From Tridacna crocea (lineage: Eukaryota > Mollusca > Bivalvia > Cardiida > Cardiidae), in NCBI GenBank assembly GCA_943736015.1, contig OX031057.1, positions 43,362,501 through 43,426,500 of the forward strand: a stretch of DNA of 64,000 bases, read 5' to 3'. Position 1 is the stretch's first letter. The number at the start of each line of letters is the position of its first letter. A program made the translations under genes and the position numbers. The notes under the pieces are model-generated. The model saw nothing but the letters and a program-made list of their open reading frames with translations, ran no database searches and had not been told where the DNA came from. Below, one piece after another: positions 62,843 to 64,000 of the stretch.

Positions 62843-63070
62843 TCACCCTTTCCTACATGACAACTTTTGATGACCCTTGGAAAGAAGCCTTTAGAAAACA
62901 TTGTAGGAAGAGGAGAAAATGCTGGTAAGCAACATTTTCTCCATATCCCACAATATTTTCTACCCTATCAATAAACAATTGCACTATTTGAGCCACATTG
63001 AAAGTGTTGTCTGCTAATTAATGCTTTCAGTTTGGGCAGGGCTAAAATTTTGTCGTCTGGTAAAGGGTTA
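62843..63070 (+). mobile_element. TTAA-hairpin MITE
   Basis: CACCCTTTCCTACATGAC at the left, CTGGTAAAGGGTTA at the right. Arms worn (GTAGGAAGAGG / CCATATCCCAC). Confidence 0.8.
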
Positions 63071-63624
63071 TGATCTTCAGCTATGCATCTATGTCAGGGG
63101 CAGCTGGTCCACAGTGTACATGTATTTTTCTATAGATATACAGTTTTGATTGCAGCATTTCTTTATGGAACATGACAAGGATACCTCTCTATTACCTGCA
63201 ACCAATGCTCAGGGTATAAGGTATTGCCTAGGCCTGGTGGTCAATTAGTTTCTGAAATTGTACATGTTTTGCCTTTGTCTTGCCGAAAGATGGATGTTTG
63301 TCGGAGATTTCAAACTTTGTACAGTATAAAGTATTTTAATAGATTTTGCCTTTTTTAACGAAATTATTACCCCATAAATTATATGCCAAGTAAATACAAC
63401 AGAATTAATATTTATAGCATGACAGATAAATTGAAAATGTTGGGAATTCAGGCCACATTGGGGAGAATTTTTGTGCATTCAATATCAACTAATGCAGTTC
63501 TAAGAGCATTCAACTGCACATTCTGTTCAGCCTCATCTTACCCTACACTGTAAATAATAGCAAATAGACTTGCGATAGCCCACAAGGGGTTTACCTCTTC
63601 CTTAGATAGTTGTTTTTACCTGTA

Positions 63625-63848
63625 CCCTTCCCTAAACAACAAAATTGAGGACTTTCTCAATTCCAAAGTTTGCAAACAACAACTGTAATGTGGCTCAAAT
63701 GGGAAAAACTATCATTTAAAGGGAACAAAATATTGTTGGACAAGGAGAAAATGCTGGTTTCCAGCATTTTCTCTTTTTCCAACAATGTATGAAAAAACAT
63801 TTTTCTCCGAGTCCTTCCAGGTTAGGGTTGTGGGGTAAGGGGATAACA
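63625..63848 (-). mobile_element. TTAA-hairpin MITE with matched arm changes
   Basis: CCCTTCCCTAAACAACAAAA at the left, GTGGGGTAAGGGGATAA at the right. ATTGTTGG pairs with CCAACAAT. Confidence 0.75.
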
Positions 63849-63951
63849 CTTAAGCAGATTACAAAATTTTATACTAGTTTTTGTGGACAAATTAAAATAT
63901 GGCTGAAAGTAGGAGTTTACCAGAGCTGGTAATTCTCCTCTTGTATTTTTG

Positions 63952-64000
63952 AACCCTTTACCCAACAATCCCGAGTTTTAACCACCCCAGGAAAGAATCC
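63952..64000 (+). mobile_element. TTAA-hairpin MITE, cut by window end
   Basis: GAACCCTTTACCCAACAATC and GAGTTTTAACCACCCCAGG: left flank of a + copy. Confidence 0.75.

Noticed and set aside
3130-63800. The repeated palindromes as a CRISPR-like array or as terminators
   Set aside because: Spacing is irregular, flanks belong to a transposon-like unit with TTAA ends, and the gene structure is eukaryotic.

Overview
This is animal nuclear DNA: AT-rich, intron-rich and packed with repeats. The mix of repeats, a tRNA-type SINE, GTCC-rich elements with a terminal hairpin, an APE-type LINE and many short hairpin elements suggests a lophotrochozoan, most likely a bivalve mollusc. This is inference; no sequence search could be run.

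Three real genes are visible. The last two coding exons of ribosomal protein L5 (RPL5) lie at 304-1781 on the + strand. A complete three-exon gene for mitochondrial ribosomal protein uS2m (MRPS2) lies on the - strand from 11200 down to 6653. From 27386 to at least 61475 on the + strand runs a long gene of many small exons. It encodes a protein kinase domain followed by ARM-type repeats and matches vertebrate STKLD1. Exon phases were checked across every junction and give one open frame of about 635 residues. Its 3' end is probably beyond the window. Its last two visible exons (56141-56220 and 61393-61475) are homologous, have the same phases and cannot be joined to each other in frame, so they look mutually exclusive.

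Most other DNA is mobile-element sequence. A palindromic MITE family with TTAA ends, about 225 bp long with a 67-bp near-perfect hairpin in its centre, occurs about 70 times (intact, nested, tandem or decayed), close to one copy per kilobase. Two copies of a segmental duplication (about 11.55-19.85 kb and 21.2-25.36 kb) carry different insertions. They therefore supply natural empty sites, showing directly that this family duplicates TTAA, that a 1.07-kb element (12354-13424) duplicates TA, and that a block of about 4.9 kb holding a LINE (13774-18663) is flanked by TGCCTTA.

Layout: 1-3 kb RPL5 3' end; 3-11.2 kb MRPS2 with MITEs in its flanks and introns; 11.5-25.4 kb the segmental duplication, LINE and MITEs; 25.7-29.2 kb MITE pair and two fold-back-like elements around STKLD1 exons 1-2; 29.5-61.5 kb the STKLD1-like gene with MITE-filled introns and two long tandem-unit elements (45.9-47.5 and 56.6-57.7 kb); 61.5-64 kb further MITE copies. 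No CRISPR, operon or other prokaryotic feature is present.
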